Origin: Bolinopsis microptera
Lineage: Eukaryota; Ctenophora; Tentaculata; Lobata; Bolinopsidae
Length of the DNA stretch: 64,000 nt
Direction: 5' to 3'
Assembly (NCBI RefSeq): GCF_026151205.1
Contig: NC_087075.1
Location: 16,196,752-16,260,751, forward strand
Shown: positions 1 through 12,943 of the stretch, piece by piece
Layout: every line of letters begins with the position of its first letter
Position numbering within the stretch: the stretch's first letter is position 1
Made by a program: the position numbers and the translations under genes
Notes under the pieces: model-generated
Seen by the model: the letters and a program-made list of their open reading frames with translations, nothing else
Databases searched by the model: none
Told to the model about the DNA's origin: nothing

Positions 1-814
1 AAAAAGGGCCAAAGCGCGACTTTCCAACTTATTCTCTGAATTTTTCCTTCAAATTTTTTTAAATTGGGCCCCCAAATTTTTTTCCCAATAAATTTTAAAA
101 ACGCCTTTTCCCAAAAGTGGGAAAAACCCCATTTGAGTTATTCCGTTTTTAAAAGGAAAAATTTTTTTAAAAAGATTGATTATTTTAAATTTTTTTGAAA
201 TTTTAAATTTGCAATAAGTCGGAAATTTTGGGTTAAAATTTTTGGCATATTTTAAAGGGAAAATGGGGGGTGGTGCCCCCCGGGGGGAAGGGTTGGGGGG
301 GTTGGGGGCGCCCCCTCAAAAAACTCCTTGGGCCCCGGTTTGGGGGGTCAACGGGTACCGAAATCAAGTTTTTCCAAAAAAAAAACCCATTGGTCCTTTT
401 CCCGAATTCCCCCTTTCCCTTTTTTTGGGCCCAACTTGGGTACATAAAACTCGGCTATCAAAATTAAACTAAAAACACCTCAAAATTCCCTTTGGGGCCT
501 TTAAAAGGGTCTGACAATGTTCTTTTATCGTTTTAAAAAATATTGTTTTTGGGGCGTGCAAAACCCGTAACTTTAAATTTTTGACGCTTTCCGATTTTTT
601 TAAAGCAACATTAGTTTAAAATATAAAAAAACTTTAAAAACCCCCCGAAACCCTTTTTGCTGAATTTAAAAGTGTATTTTTTTTATTGAATGGGAAATCG
701 GGGGTTTTAAGGAATTTTTTCCGGACGGGGACCTCGTTTAGTTTAAATAAGGGACTTTAAATTGGGGAGAAAAAATTGAAACCCCCAAATGCTCAAGCCG
801 GGGCAAAATTCCCG

Positions 815-3315
815 CTGCGTTTCGACACCTTTTGCATATCCTCCGGATTTGGGGCCCCGGGGGAGCCCCGGCTCCGCGGGTCCCGGAGGGCCCCGGGCTC
901 CGGGGGTGCTTTCCCCAAAAAGTATTTTCAGGGACCCCAGTACATTTTTGGCGGGCCCGACGGGCTTTAAAGTCCGCCGGCTCCCCACGGCGGCTCGGCG
1001 GAAGGGCCCCGCGGGCAAGCCACTACACCCGGTCCGGGCCCCGGACTCCGGGGAGGCCCCTTTGGGGACTCCGCCGGACCCTTTTGGGGGCCCGACTTAA
1101 TCCGCGGCCCTTGGGGGAGTCCGCCACTCCGGGCTCCGCCGGAGTCCGCCGGCCCAACAAGGCCCACTCTCCGACCTCCTTTTTCCGACCCTCCCGGGTA
1201 AATTTTTCACTGACATACAACATAGCATTTGCAATAATTTTGGTCAGATGAAAAGGTCCTAGTGATAAACCTTTAAACCTTTCCCTCATTTTAAAACCCA
1301 TAATGTATATAACGTTTACCCCAAACCCCCACCAAACCCTCCGCACGAAAAATAACAATGTCATTTAATGGAAAGTGCCCCAAAAAAATTTTTTTTCATA
1401 TTATCTCCTTTGGGGAAGCGTTTTTTGTTTTCCCACAATTTTCATGTGGCGTCCCTTTGGGGGATCCCAGCAAGCAAAAAAAACTTCGACCATCACAGGG
1501 AAAAGACGCCCGCCCCACTCTCACCCTTTGAGCTCCCCATCGTCCCCGTTTACGAAGTAAGGCGAAGCCTGAGGTTTCCCCAGTAACATCGGGCCACCGA
1601 TTAAAAATTTAAAAATTTTTTTTAAATAAAGGTCAAATGTAAAACCCAAAAAATTAGTTATTTATGACGACGCAAATTTTTTAGCCCCAGCGCGAGCGCA
1701 TGCCGGGAAAAGGGCCGCTACTTCAAATTTTGATAAATATTTTTCCCTTGGGGGATTGTTCTCTAACAAAAGACCCTCGCTTTCAGTAGCGCGCGAACCG
1801 CCCAAATGACTTGTGGGAAAAAGAGCGCCCGCACGGCGCGAAAGCTCCTGGTTTCTAAAAAGAACCGATGTCCTTGCATTGTAGGGTAAATCCAAAAAAA
1901 AAATAAACACGCCACTCGCACTGGGGGATGTTCGCGGACCTCGGATTTTTTTAAAACGGGGTTTCACCCCCTTAAATTTGCCCCCGACGCCCAAACCCCT
2001 TTTTTTTGGGCCTCGGGGAAAGCCACCCCTCATTAAATTTTGGGGGAAAATTTGCTCGCCAAAATTTTTTGGGCCAGAAATGTCCTACCTGCACTCATTC
2101 CCGCGCGCAACGAGCTCGTTTTTTCGTCGACTGCGACAGCACAAAAAAAAATTGTGTGGCGCTCGATGGGACATTTTTAAAGGGGGGTACCGTATTAAAT
2201 TTTGATCGCTGAATACAACGAGACAACTGCAAGGGGTCATAGTAGGGTTTCATCCTTCAAGGGCCTCGGTTTTCCTACTAACCAGGGGGGTTTTCCCCTC
2301 CGGCGCGCGCGCTACTCAAACGGAGGGGATATTAAGCAAAACCCTCCCCCACAACCAAATTTTTCAAAATCTTGACACTACCGGGCCCTTTTCTGCAATA
2401 TCCTCGCCTGTGCTCCCAAAAATTTACTCCTCAATTTAACAACATCAAATTTTAGTTTTACATTTTAAATTTTTTCAAAAAACTTTAATTTTTTAAACGG
2501 GCGTTACCCAGGGCCTCACTTCGTCCTTTTCTTCGGCACAGCATCGGGCTCGAAAAAAATTTCGGGGCCCGCTCACCGTCCTCCGCCAAACTTTACTTTA
2601 TTATAGTTTTAAAGAACATAAAACCTGGGGCCCCATAACTCGAAAAACGTAGAGAGCGGCGGGGTCTCCCTTAAGGCGACAAAATTTTTCTTGCAAAAAC
2701 CTTCCCCCAAAAAGAAAATATACAAAAATTTTTTTTGGTCCCCGTGAATTTAAGGAAAAGATTTTTCGCCGGGCTTTGGGGGGTTAGGGGGCAAATTTTA
2801 TACATTTAGGGTCCAAAATTTGGGCCCAGAGTTTTACCTAAGGGGGAATTTTTAGGGAAAAGGTTAAGGTTTATTTTACACGATCTTTTTATCTGACCCA
2901 ATTTGCAAAATGCTATTTTAAATTTACGACAAAATTTAGCCAGGGGGAAGACGGGGTCGAAGTCATGGACCTGTTGGATTTCCCCGGGCCCGCCAACTCC
3001 CCGGGCTCCGCCGGGTTCATTCGGGGGAGAGCCGGCCCATCCGCCCAACACTCCCGGGGCCCCCGTCCCCCGGCGGACCGGAGTCCCTAGTGGGGTTTAG
3101 TCCCCGGGGGACAAATCCCCGACCCCCGGGGCCGCTCGGAGCCGCGGGGGCCTTTTAAAATCCCCTCGGATTTCCCCTCGCTCCGCTCGGGGTCCGCCCA
3201 AAAAGTACTCCCATCCAATGTAAATAAATTTTGGGGGAACACCCCCCGGGGTCCCACGGGTCCGCCCGGGGTCCGGGGGCTCCACCGCGACTGGGCTCCC
3301 ACGGGGAAAATGGGC
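815..3315. mobile_element. short, internally deleted relative of the large 8-bp-TSD transposon
   Basis: About 815-1700 matches, through heavy noise, the left inverted repeat of the large element (compare 21,860-22,740), including the GC-rich CGGACTCC-type repeats and the segment with CATACAACATAGCA. About 2430-3315 matches the same repeat inverted. The GC-rich ends point outward, as in the full element. Between them, 2090-2220 matches the reverse complement of about 30,950-31,065 of the large element. It therefore looks like a non-autonomous copy of about 2.5 kb lacking the long gene. Exact ends and target duplication cannot be read because of the noise. Confidence 0.6.
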
Positions 3316-4739
3316 CCACACTTTAATTTTTTTTAACAATTAACGGAGACTTTAAAAATAAAACAGGGTTTTTCCACTTGGTTTTTTCAATACAATATAA
3401 GGAATACAAAAAACCCAAAAAAAACAACCCAAAAACAACTATAAAAAACAAATAAAAACCCCTGTTGAATGTTCCATGGGTTTTTTCCCCCTTATTTTGT
3501 TTAAAAATAAAGAAGTTTTCACCTAAAAACCCTTTTCGCGAATGGGGATGGTTTAAAAATTTTTGATATTAAGAAACCCAAAAGGTTGAACCCCTGTAAA
3601 CCCATGAATGCCCCTTCTCCCAACCTATGTTAAAAATAATTTGAAAAAAAAAAATTGGCTGCCCGAAGATAACCATCTTTTATTTGATTTTACATTAATT
3701 TAAAACATCACCAAAAAGGTTTTCCTCAGCTTAAATTTTTTTTGTTTTTCGGGATATTTTATTGATCGGGGGAAATACTACTTTTTGTTAATAAAAGTCC
3801 CTTTTTTCAAAACTCCTAGCAACCAACCGGCTTTTATTTATATTCAGCACTTTCGCCGCGGGAAAAAAATGCATTTTTTAAAAAACCACCGGCCCCCTTC
3901 CAAGGGTTTTTCAAAAAACTGTCTTAGCAAATTTTAAATTTCTGGGCCCCCCCAAAACGGTTTCCTCAAAAAATTTTAAAACAGCCCCGTTTCAAACTAG
4001 ACAAAAAATTTAAACTTGGGTGAACGTTTTAAATCTTGAAATTTGCACTTTCCTAAAAATTTCATAATAAAAAAATTTGGGCCACCACCCTTCTTAAAAA
4101 TCAAAATAAGCTTTATTTTTCTATGACATACTATATTTTGAATCCCCCCACAAACAAAAAAATTTAAATTTTGGGAAACCCGACCAAAAATCCCCGGGTT
4201 TCCCCAAATTGGCAAAAATTTTCGGTTTCCCCCCTTTTGGGGGCCCCAAAATCGGGGTTTCCCCAAAACAAATTGCCATCTTTTGATCCCATTTTGTGTA
4301 AAAAATTTTTTGTATTGCCACGACCCAACTTTTTTTTCAAATTTTTAAATTTTTATTGCTTTAAAAAACCCTTTTAAAATTTTCAAATACAACCAAAATT
4401 TAAAAATTAAACCCAAAATCCCGGGGAATTTAGAAAAAATTTTTCCCGGGCGGGAATTTTCCCCACTGAAAATTTCGGGGAAAACCGGGGTTCATACCCC
4501 CCTCGGGTTGACTTCAAATAATTCATGTTTTTTAACATAGTACCCCAGCCCCCTTGCTTAAAAGCTACTTTGTTTAACTTGTTACTATAAAAAATTAAAC
4601 CTACCCTTTTCTTGAAAACACTATGGGTTCTAATTACACACTATGGAACCCTTTACAGAAAATCTTTTCTCCCACTGTTTAAGTTAAAAATAAATGATAT
4701 ACAAAATAACCATTTAAACCCAAACCCAAACAAAGGTTT

Positions 4740-5070
4740 AAAAATTAGCAAAATGAAACAAAGCAACATGATTTAAATATAACAACATATAACAAAAACA
4801 ATATAAACTATAGCAAAAAGGGAAAATATAGCAACAGAAACTAAGCAAAAGGGTTACTTAGCAACAATAAACTATACAACTTTACTATACAAAAGGGATC
4901 TATAGCAACCCTGTAATTTTTACAGCAAAAGTGGGAACTATACAAAGGGTTTAAATAAACAAATTGGGGATTAAAAGCAAAAATGGGTTTTACCAACGTG
5001 GTAACTATTGCAAAAGGGTTTTAAGCAAAATGGTATCTATAAACAAAAATTTTTTACAGCAACTGGTTTA
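4740..5070. repeat. degenerate AT-rich tandem repeat
   Basis: Loose repetition of units resembling ACTATAGCAACA or AACTATAGCAAAAGGG, about 20 bp apart. It recalls the GTTACCATAGTAAC arrays near 46 kb but is too noisy for a unit consensus. Confidence 0.4.
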
Positions 5071-6709
5071 ACCCTTTGAAAAGGGTAACTAGATATTGTT
5101 TTCACCCCTTTTCCCCATACCTGGGAAATTTTTGTTAAGTTTCCCATCCTTTTCCCTCAAACCCCCTTCTTTCACATCCTCCCAAAAAGACAAAAACAAT
5201 TTTAAAACACCCCAGGGCAAAACCCCCAAAAAGAATAAAGGGACACCCCCCCCGAATAGGTAACCCGTCCCCACTGGAAAACTTGGGCCGCCGCGGCATC
5301 CTGGGAAAAGTAAACACGTCCCCGTAACAACACCAAATTTACCTAATCCCCTCTGTCCACCAACCCCCTGGGAAAACTCTTGGGTTTTCCCCGTGCCCAG
5401 AAAATGCTTGGTTCCGTTTGCCCCTGCAGGGAGAAAAGCGTTTCCTTTTTGGAGTGTACTATATAACATTTCCTTAATTTTATATGTAGTGCTACAAATA
5501 AAATTAAACCCTTTTTATATGTGGGATTTTACTATGGACTGTGGTTAATGGTAAAACTACCCACAAACAATTATATTCTTGGGGGGTTGGGGGTTTTCCT
5601 CTTTTTCTGGGTGTACTTTAATAAAATGAAATTTTTTTCTAAAACCTTCCCGTCCCCCAAAAAACCCTAAAAAAAGTTATTAAACGTCACAGTAATTTGT
5701 TAAAACAACCGATACTATCTTTTGTTTACTGCGGTCCCAATGTTTTGGTTTAAAAAAGGGGGAAAAATAAAAAACTTTACTTTTTGTTGAATTTTTTTTT
5801 TTTTTTTTGCCAGTAATGGGGGGCGCTCCCCTTGCATTAACCAGGGAAAAATAGGCCATAAAAGACGGGTTTCCGAGGAAAGGTTTTAGAAAACCCTGGT
5901 AACTTTTTTTGTGGGGGGGTCTTACCTCGCATTTCCCATGTTATTTGAGGGAAACAGTGCCCCCCCGCACTTGCCCATCTGTACCAGTTTTTCGCGCAAT
6001 TTTCCTCCCAAAAAAAAAAATATTAACATTTTAAAGATTTTATAAAATTTTTTAATGGCCGATTTGCACAGCACACGGCTAGCCAACTAGTCTAACCAGT
6101 CGATAAACACATATATGTAGGGTAACCTGTTCTAAATCAAGGGAGAAAACACCTATCGTATAAAACTAATTTGGCTTATTTTTCATTCATCAGCACATTT
6201 TAAAATGATCCTGGACTTTAAAAAGAACAGAATAAAAAAAACCGATATGATCTAAAAATAGGGTTATTGTAATATAAATTTATTTTATCTTTTTCCGCAA
6301 AAGGGGAACCTTTTAAACAAACATGAGAAAAGAATTTGGAACTCAAAGTTGTCATTTTATTCTTTCATGAAAAATCCGCATAAAAAAATTTACAAGAATC
6401 TATAGGGAAACTGCAAAAAAGCTTTTCCACAGCTAAAATCGATTAAAAGATCAGACCCAAATTCACAATTTCCCCCAACCCCAATTTTTTCTGCCTTACA
6501 AAACTGAATAAAAAACCTTTTTTAAAATTTCGAAATAATAAACATTGATTCAGTATAATTCAACTAAAAAGATAAAAGCAAAAGTTATTGCGATTTTAAA
6601 TAAAAAGGCCAAGGGGGAGCCTTTCCATTACGTAAAACTTGGGGACTTACTTATTTTTAATTTTTAACTTATTACTCCTTTATGAAAAAAGCAAACAAGT
6701 TTAATTTAA

Positions 6710-9700
6710 AAAGGGGGAAAAAATGGCTTCCGTTGGTTTTAATGTTCACAAGGTTTTCCAAAAGGAATATTAGTTAACCCCTACGAACATAATTGACTTG
6801 TTGCCCAATTTTTATCTCAACAAAACCCCACTTTTTTCCAAATTTTTTCCACCTTTTTACCCCCTTCTTGGGTTTTCCAAAAATTTTTTAAAATGAAAGT
6901 CGTAAAACTGCAAATTAAAATGAAAAGGGTTTTTTTTTATCAAGGGGAAAACTTTTTTATGAAAAAATTTTTGACATTTGACAATTTCCCAAAAGGATAA
7001 TTACCAAATTTGGTTTAAACACCAAAAAAAAGGAAAAATTTTTTTTTGGGTCAAAAAAATGGGAAAACGTTTAAAAACGGGGAAAAAAGAAGGGGTTTTT
7101 AAAACTTCAAAAATTGTTTTACATTAAAAATTTTTTTTCGAGACTTGGAAAAAAGTTTGAAAATTTTTTAAAAAAATTTTTTTTTCCCCCAAAAGTGAAC
7201 GTTTTCATGAAACTGGGTAAAATGCTTTTAAAAAAATTTTTTAAAATTTTTTGATTGGGGAATACTAAAATCACCCTATTTGAAGTTGGGGTTCGTAAAA
7301 CCCCACAATTTGAAATTTTTTGTAATTAGGGAAAACTTAGCCCGGGAAAGGGCGGGAACCCAAAAAGGGTTAACCCACAATATTAAGTTTCATAACTAAA
7401 TTTCAATACACTTTTTTCAAATTCCCCCTTAAAGGGAAAAAGCACAAAAGGACCATTTTTAAATCGAAACCCATTTTACCCCCTGTTTTATCATTTTTTT
7501 TGATTTCAATGTCAAAACCTCTGTACCGGAATCTTTGCCAAACCCCTTTACCGGGGATCTAATGTACCCACCTCTTTTTTACCTCTATAATTTTAAACCC
7601 CGTTTTAAAAAATGGCATTTCTACAGGGGTTTTTTAACTGTGCACTTTTTTTCACCTCGCAAAACCCGGGTTTATAGGGGGTTGGAAAAAAGGTTAATAC
7701 CTTTTTATCACCACTGTGCTTTTTTGTTTTGAAAGCCTTTCCCTTTTTTGCTAGCCCAAAAAAATCCCAAAAAACCCCCCTATCTCATTGCCAGGGGCCG
7801 GGGTAGACTGAAATAGGAAACGAGGTTGCCCAGAAATAATTAAATTTTGAGTAAATGGAACTGGGTGCTACTTTGGGTGTACAAACGTAGCTACACGAGG
7901 TTTTCAGGATTGGTTATTTTAAAAGGCCAAAGGGGGGCCGGAATAAAGTTAATTTTAAAAATTTCATTGAGGCAGTGTAAAACCCCGGTTTTAATCAGGC
8001 TAGAACTAAAAGTGCAATACTGCCCAAAGAACAGTCAAGGGTACATCCCGCAACAGTAAAACCCGAAGAAGGAGATAAGATTGTGACTGCAAGAGGAAGG
8101 AGGGAACCTGATTGTGTTTGGGTTAAAGAAGAGGGAGGAAAAGGTTCCTGCCTGGTAACTGCATTTTGGAAAAAGGGGGATGAGAAACCTTTTTTTCCAC
8201 GAAAGGGGGGTTGAAAGCAACCTTTTCACTCCGCCTATTTAAAAACACCGTCCCCGAGCTTTAAAAGCCTTTCTCAAAACATGAAAACAAAGACGACCCA
8301 CCCCTTTTTTGATCCAACAAACCCTTTAATAAATCGACTTTAAACCCCAAGAATTACTTCATTTTCTTTTAAAGGGGACAACCCTTCCGTACCGGGTTTA
8401 TTGATCAAAGTGTTTTCTTTAATTCCCCTTCTTTTTAGAGCTTTAGGTTTTGATCAAAACCCTTTCCAAATCCTCTTCACGGGAAACTATCCCCAAAAGA
8501 TTTACACGTTTTTGGTCTCCCCAAAACCCCCAAAATTTTCCCCGTTTTTTACATGGGTACGGGGCGGGTACCTCCATTTTTGCACCCACCCAATTTCCCC
8601 ATTAAATCTAATCAAACTTCCCCCGTTTTTTCTGGTTCAGACGGGTTTACTTTCACGGTTTTTTTTTTGCAACTCCCCGCAAATTTCTGTTCCCTGACTA
8701 CACCGTGGTTTTAAAGGGCCCCCCCAATCTTAAGTAACTTTTTTGTTCCCACCCCTTTTCCCTTAAAATAAACCCAAATCCAATGAAACCCCGTAGCAAA
8801 TTTTGCTACATCCATTGCCCCACCACCCTCTACCACCATTTTTTTCCAAAATTTTAGCTATTTTTACAACCCTCGAGCTATCTCCAGCTCTAACCCACCC
8901 GGCAAAGAGAAGGGGGTTTTTTGAGGGATCTGGAAAAGAAAAAAGTGCGCATGCGCATTCCCAAAACAAAAAAGGGGCCCCATGGGTATGAAAATTATTA
9001 AAACCCCTCTTCCTATTTCCCCCCCATTTTAACCCGGGCCTCTTGCGAGAGTGACAAAAAATGCACATTTAAAAAAAATCCCTGGGGAAAAACGCTTTTT
9101 TTGCTTTAAATTGGGGCAAAAAATAGAGGAAAAAGAGTCCGTCATTCAAAACCCTTTGAGATTGGGGAAGGGTTTTTATCATTGAAATTTTAATAAAATG
9201 ATAGTACAGCAAAAATCGGTTTTGATCTAAAAAATCCTTTTAAGCTGTTTCCTTTTTGTGGAAATTTAAAAACTGTATTGTAATTAAATTTTGAAACTCA
9301 AAAATTTTTTGGGGGTTAAACCCTTTTTTTGGTTCCCCCCTTTCCCAAGCTATTCCCCAATTCTAAAAAAATTTAAATTTGTCGAATTTCTACTCCAACC
9401 AAATAAATTTATGATTTTATATTCCCCAATCTAAAAATCTTCGGGTTTTTTGCCAAAAAATTTATCCACGTTTCAAACAATTCATCACTTTTGGCGGAAA
9501 AAATTTTAAAATTTTCAAACTTTTTTTCAATCTTTGAAAAAAATTTTTAAATGAACAATTTTTTTGGGTTTTTTTTAAAAAAATACATTTTTCCGTGTTT
9601 CAAACATTTTTAAACATTTTTACCAATAAAAAATTTTTTACTTTTTTTGGTGATTAACTAATTGGGAAATTATCCAATTAGCTGATTGTCAAATGTCAAA

Positions 9701-9968
9701 ATTTTTCATACAAAGTTTTCTCCTTGATAATTAAACATTCTAGGTAATTTGCGCCTTCTACGACGTTCACAACTAAAGATATTGGCAAACCAGAAAGGTG
9801 GTACAAAGGTGGTAAAAAGTGGTAAAAGTGGTGTTTTCTGTTGAGATAAAAAATTGGCAACAAGTCTAATTATGTTCGTAGGGGGTCCTAACTACCATAT
9901 TCCGTTGAGAAATCCTTGTGAACATTCAAATCCAACAACCCTTAAAATCGACCAATTTTCCCCTTTAC
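6710..9968. mobile_element. 3.3-kb element with long inverted repeats
   Basis: About 6710-7375 is the reverse complement of about 9310-9968. Matching blocks in order include AATGTTCACAAGG (6740) against CCTTGTGAACATT (9918), TACGAACATAAT against ATTATGTTCGTA, TTGACATTTGACAAT against GATTGTCAAATGTCAA, and GATTGGGGAATA against TATTCCCCAATC. The repeats are about 0.6 kb each and enclose about 1.9 kb. No transposase frame can be trusted at this sequence quality, and the termini and target duplication are not readable. It is a different family from the large element at 21.8 kb. Confidence 0.55.
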
Positions 9969-10010
9969 ATATTGTAATAATTGAAAATATTTTCACAAGA
10001 TGTTGCATAC

Positions 10011-10082
10011 ACGTCGGGGGTTGAGTGGTACAATTCTCGCCTGCACGCGGGGGGCCCGGGGTTCGATTTCCCGGCCGACGCA
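10011..10082 (+). tRNA. tRNA-Gly (GCC), with small defects
   Basis: The segment has the tRNA-Gly layout: the D-arm stretch GTTGAGTGGTACAATTCTCG, then CCTGC at the anticodon loop, and the T-arm GGGGTTCGATTTCCC followed by the closing acceptor strand CCGACGC and discriminator A. CGTCGG at the start pairs with CCGACG at the end. The anticodon loop has lost one C compared with CTGCCAC, the T arm carries an extra base on each side, and the first acceptor pair is A-C. Because it borders the low-accuracy region, sequencing error and a decayed gene are both possible. No intron is seen. Confidence 0.8.
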
Positions 10083-11400
10083 GTATTTTTACTGCAAATT
10101 TTTAAACATTTGTTATCACTTAATTGTTATGCAAATGGTTACCAGAGGGTTACGATCTGTACCCCTGCTTCTCAGCCCTAAATTTGCCTTGATTAATAGT
10201 TTAAGAGTAGAAGAGGTCGTATCAGAATTTTTATTCAACTTATATAATCCGACAACGACCTTATTCTAGTTCTACTTCTAAGATTTAAGCCTAAGAAATG
10301 TCGAGGACCTCTTTAAACTTAGATATTTTGCTTTAAAAAGGAACAATTGCCAAGTGATGAGCACTTAAAGTATAAAACTGTGCATGTGAACAACTCTTTT
10401 GTTTATAAATATTTTTGGCAGCTATTAAGGGAAATTAAATACTAAACTCTTGCACGTGAAAACAGTCTTTAACTTTCGTTTTAAAATAACCTCCAACTAA
10501 AAGTAATAGAGGTAAGGTAAAACTTTCTTCTATAGTTTTAATCGGGTCAGCACAATTCGGAATATTGATTATTAGTATGACGTAGAAATGGGCGATCATC
10601 TATTTACCTTTCCCCATAAACATTTTCATTTGCGGAATTTATTCAGAAAAAAACCGGAAATTTTCTTGAAAGTCACAAACCTCGGTCAGTAAGTTAAAAC
10701 CTGTGCCCCGTTTGAGCATCCTTCTCCGAACCCTGCTACATCACGGTGAACGTAACAAAACTCTGACTGCTTCTCCATGGCATCAACCCGCTGTTTTTAC
10801 TTTTTGGAGTGGGTTACTTAGTTTGCTATCACTTTTGGTATTACATTCGCTTTCGTTTTTCACTTTTACTCTAACATATTTGTATGATGGAATAATTTAA
10901 GGCTTCTTAGAAAATATGCTTTTCGAATTAAATTTGGGTGGGTAATCGATCATATAAAAAGTAAAAATGGAGCCGGGAATATCTTTTAAAAAAACCCCTC
11001 TGCACAAAATTAAAAAGTGAAATACACGCTTTAACTCCTGAAAAAGTATATTATCTCATTTCTGCAGGTATTAAGGCACAGCTCTATTATAGAGCCACTA
11101 ACTCACTAGGGTATAAGTTATAACCTCACTAATTATATTGACTTGTTTGAGCTCCACCTAAACCTCTTAACCCATCCTACTATAATTAGGCATCGAAGTC
11201 GTCCCATTTAACACGATCCTTCTGGGCGGCGCTCAGTCTGCCGAATCTTTATTATGTTTATGAACATTATAGGTGAACACGGTCTCTAGGTAAACACGAT
11301 CCCCAAAATTCCCTCCCCCTGTTTGCTTCTAGTCAAGGAACAGGGTCCCCCATACCCTCCCCCTGTTAATTTCTAGTCAAGGCAGGCCCCCAACGCTGCA
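10083..11400. other. no gene recognised
   Basis: AT-rich sequence without a convincing coding frame. The last 100 bases before the gap contain a stretch of about 50 bp (CCCTCCCCCTGTT followed by TTCTAGTCAAGG) present twice. Confidence 0.5.
11222..11292 (+). repeat. recurrent GGCGGCGCTCAG motif, copy 1 (diverged)
   Basis: Contains CTGGGCGGCGCTCAG, then CCGAATCTTTATTATG, then a diverged end with TCTCTAGGTAAA. It is the most diverged of the longer copies. See the finding on this motif. Confidence 0.6.
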
Positions 11401-11500
11401 NNNNNNNNNNNNNNNNNNNNNNNNNNNNNNNNNNNNNNNNNNNNNNNNNNNNNNNNNNNNNNNNNNNNNNNNNNNNNNNNNNNNNNNNNNNNNNNNNNNN
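11401..11500. other. assembly gap (100 N)
   Basis: Exactly 100 N, a conventional scaffold-join length. The true gap size is unknown. Confidence 1.
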
Positions 11501-12339
11501 TGGGTTTCATTAACAAATGGTATTGGTTCCTTCTTCACAAGATTACATCTATTGTATAAATCCTGGGTCTTTATTTGACCTATACTTTGATCTTGATTTG
11601 TCCGTGTCCCTTTAGTCTATGAACTGGGCAATTTTAAATGTGAGTCTCACATTGAGTAGAACTTATATCACCTATCGTGTCAGTTATTATTAATTTGGAA
11701 TATTGAAGTTGTACTTGTAGAATTTAGATGTACTTTGTACTATAAGTATATTTTAATCTTATTTCATCATTTTTGAAATAGAATGAGGATTTAAATTTTA
11801 ATCGTCTTCAAGTTTTTAAACGTTAAATTTTCCTTTTTCTCCAGCCCACTGAATTTCTTAGAACTTTAGAAGTAGCGCGCGTTACCTAGCTTGTTATTGC
11901 TATTGCTAATCTACTGACCCGGCTAGGCGGCTAATCTACTGACCCGGCGCGCTGTAAATTGTTCTGTTCAACATTTTAAAGTATCATCCGACTTAACGGG
12001 TGATACTCGTATAATATCTGTTCCATCCAACTCGGCGCGCGTCCTGGTAGGTTGTAAACCTACAACATCCGACAAGTCAATGTAGATTGTTATAGTTGAA
12101 GCTTATCGGTTAGTTGCTATCAGTATCACTTGTCAAAAAGTATATCATATATGCTCCCCCCCTCCCCCCGTATTTCTCCGTGAAAAGCACAATAGCGTGA
12201 GTAGCTTTTTGTCGAGGTGCCTCGAAGTCAAAAGTGATCTTAAAAACAAAGTTAAACGATTCCCCGTTAAATTTTTGTCGTAAAACATCAACTTAGTGCA
12301 GTGCAGAATCAAACAAGTTAAAGACATATTTCAGGTAAC

Positions 12340-12690
12340 ACGACTCCTGTCCGACAGCGACATCTGTCCGACACTCCGACAGCGACATCTGTCCGACTTA
12401 GGGTACCAGAAAAAAACGACATCTGTCCGAAATTGTGAACTGATTTCAATACGACACATTTCCAATTAGAGACATGATCTGAACTGTTACTTGCTAAGTT
12501 GTATACGTAACATTTCCGATTTGAGATATGATCTGAGCCATAGTGATAGTTTACTATGGTCCGAAATTCGGACACATCGCCAAAAACGACTCCTAGCTAT
12601 CCGACAGCGACATCTGTCCGAAATCCCTAATAGTAATTCGGCTGTCGCCGTCGGACAGATGTCGCTGTCGGACAGATGTCGCTCAATCGG
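12340..12690. repeat. foldback cluster of ACATCTGTCCGA motifs
   Basis: CCGACAGCGACATCTGTCCG and shortened forms occur about four times in forward orientation between 12,350 and 12,620 and as TCGGACAGATGTCGC at least twice near 12,650-12,682. The right part can pair with the left part over several tens of bases. It may be a foldback or decayed transposon end. No clear target duplication was found. Confidence 0.6.
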
Positions 12691-12867
12691 GGCTGATAGA
12701 TCCGTCGTTAATTTTAGTTGAGATTACTTCTTTAGCTCGGAACAGGTACTGAAAGATAAAATTAGTTGAGTAATTATGTTTAAATAATAATAAAAAGTGG
12801 AACTAGCCGCTCTCGTGCCGAAACAAACGACAAAAAACGTGTGAGGATCGGTTTAATCCTTTACCCT

Positions 12868-12943
12868 TGTACATTGTACATTGTACATTGTACATTGTAC
12901 ATTGTACATTGTACATTGTACATTGTACATTGTACATTGTACA
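12868..12943. repeat. (TGTACAT)n microsatellite
   Basis: About eleven uninterrupted 7-bp units. Each unit contains the palindrome TGTACA. Confidence 0.95.

Larger units (their letters stand above)
1..9960. other. low-accuracy consensus region
   Basis: The sequence is full of stretched A, T, C and G runs and scrambled short motifs. Where it can be compared with clean relatives in this window (815-3315 against the large transposon at 21,760-33,023) it is the same sequence with many homopolymer and substitution errors. This looks like unpolished long-read consensus. Short open frames here are mostly artefacts, and I call no protein gene. Accuracy improves from about 9.7 kb onward. Confidence 0.8.

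Noticed and set aside
743-1364. Open frames in the noisy GC-rich block
   Set aside because: Noisy copy of the same inverted repeat; frames are accidental.
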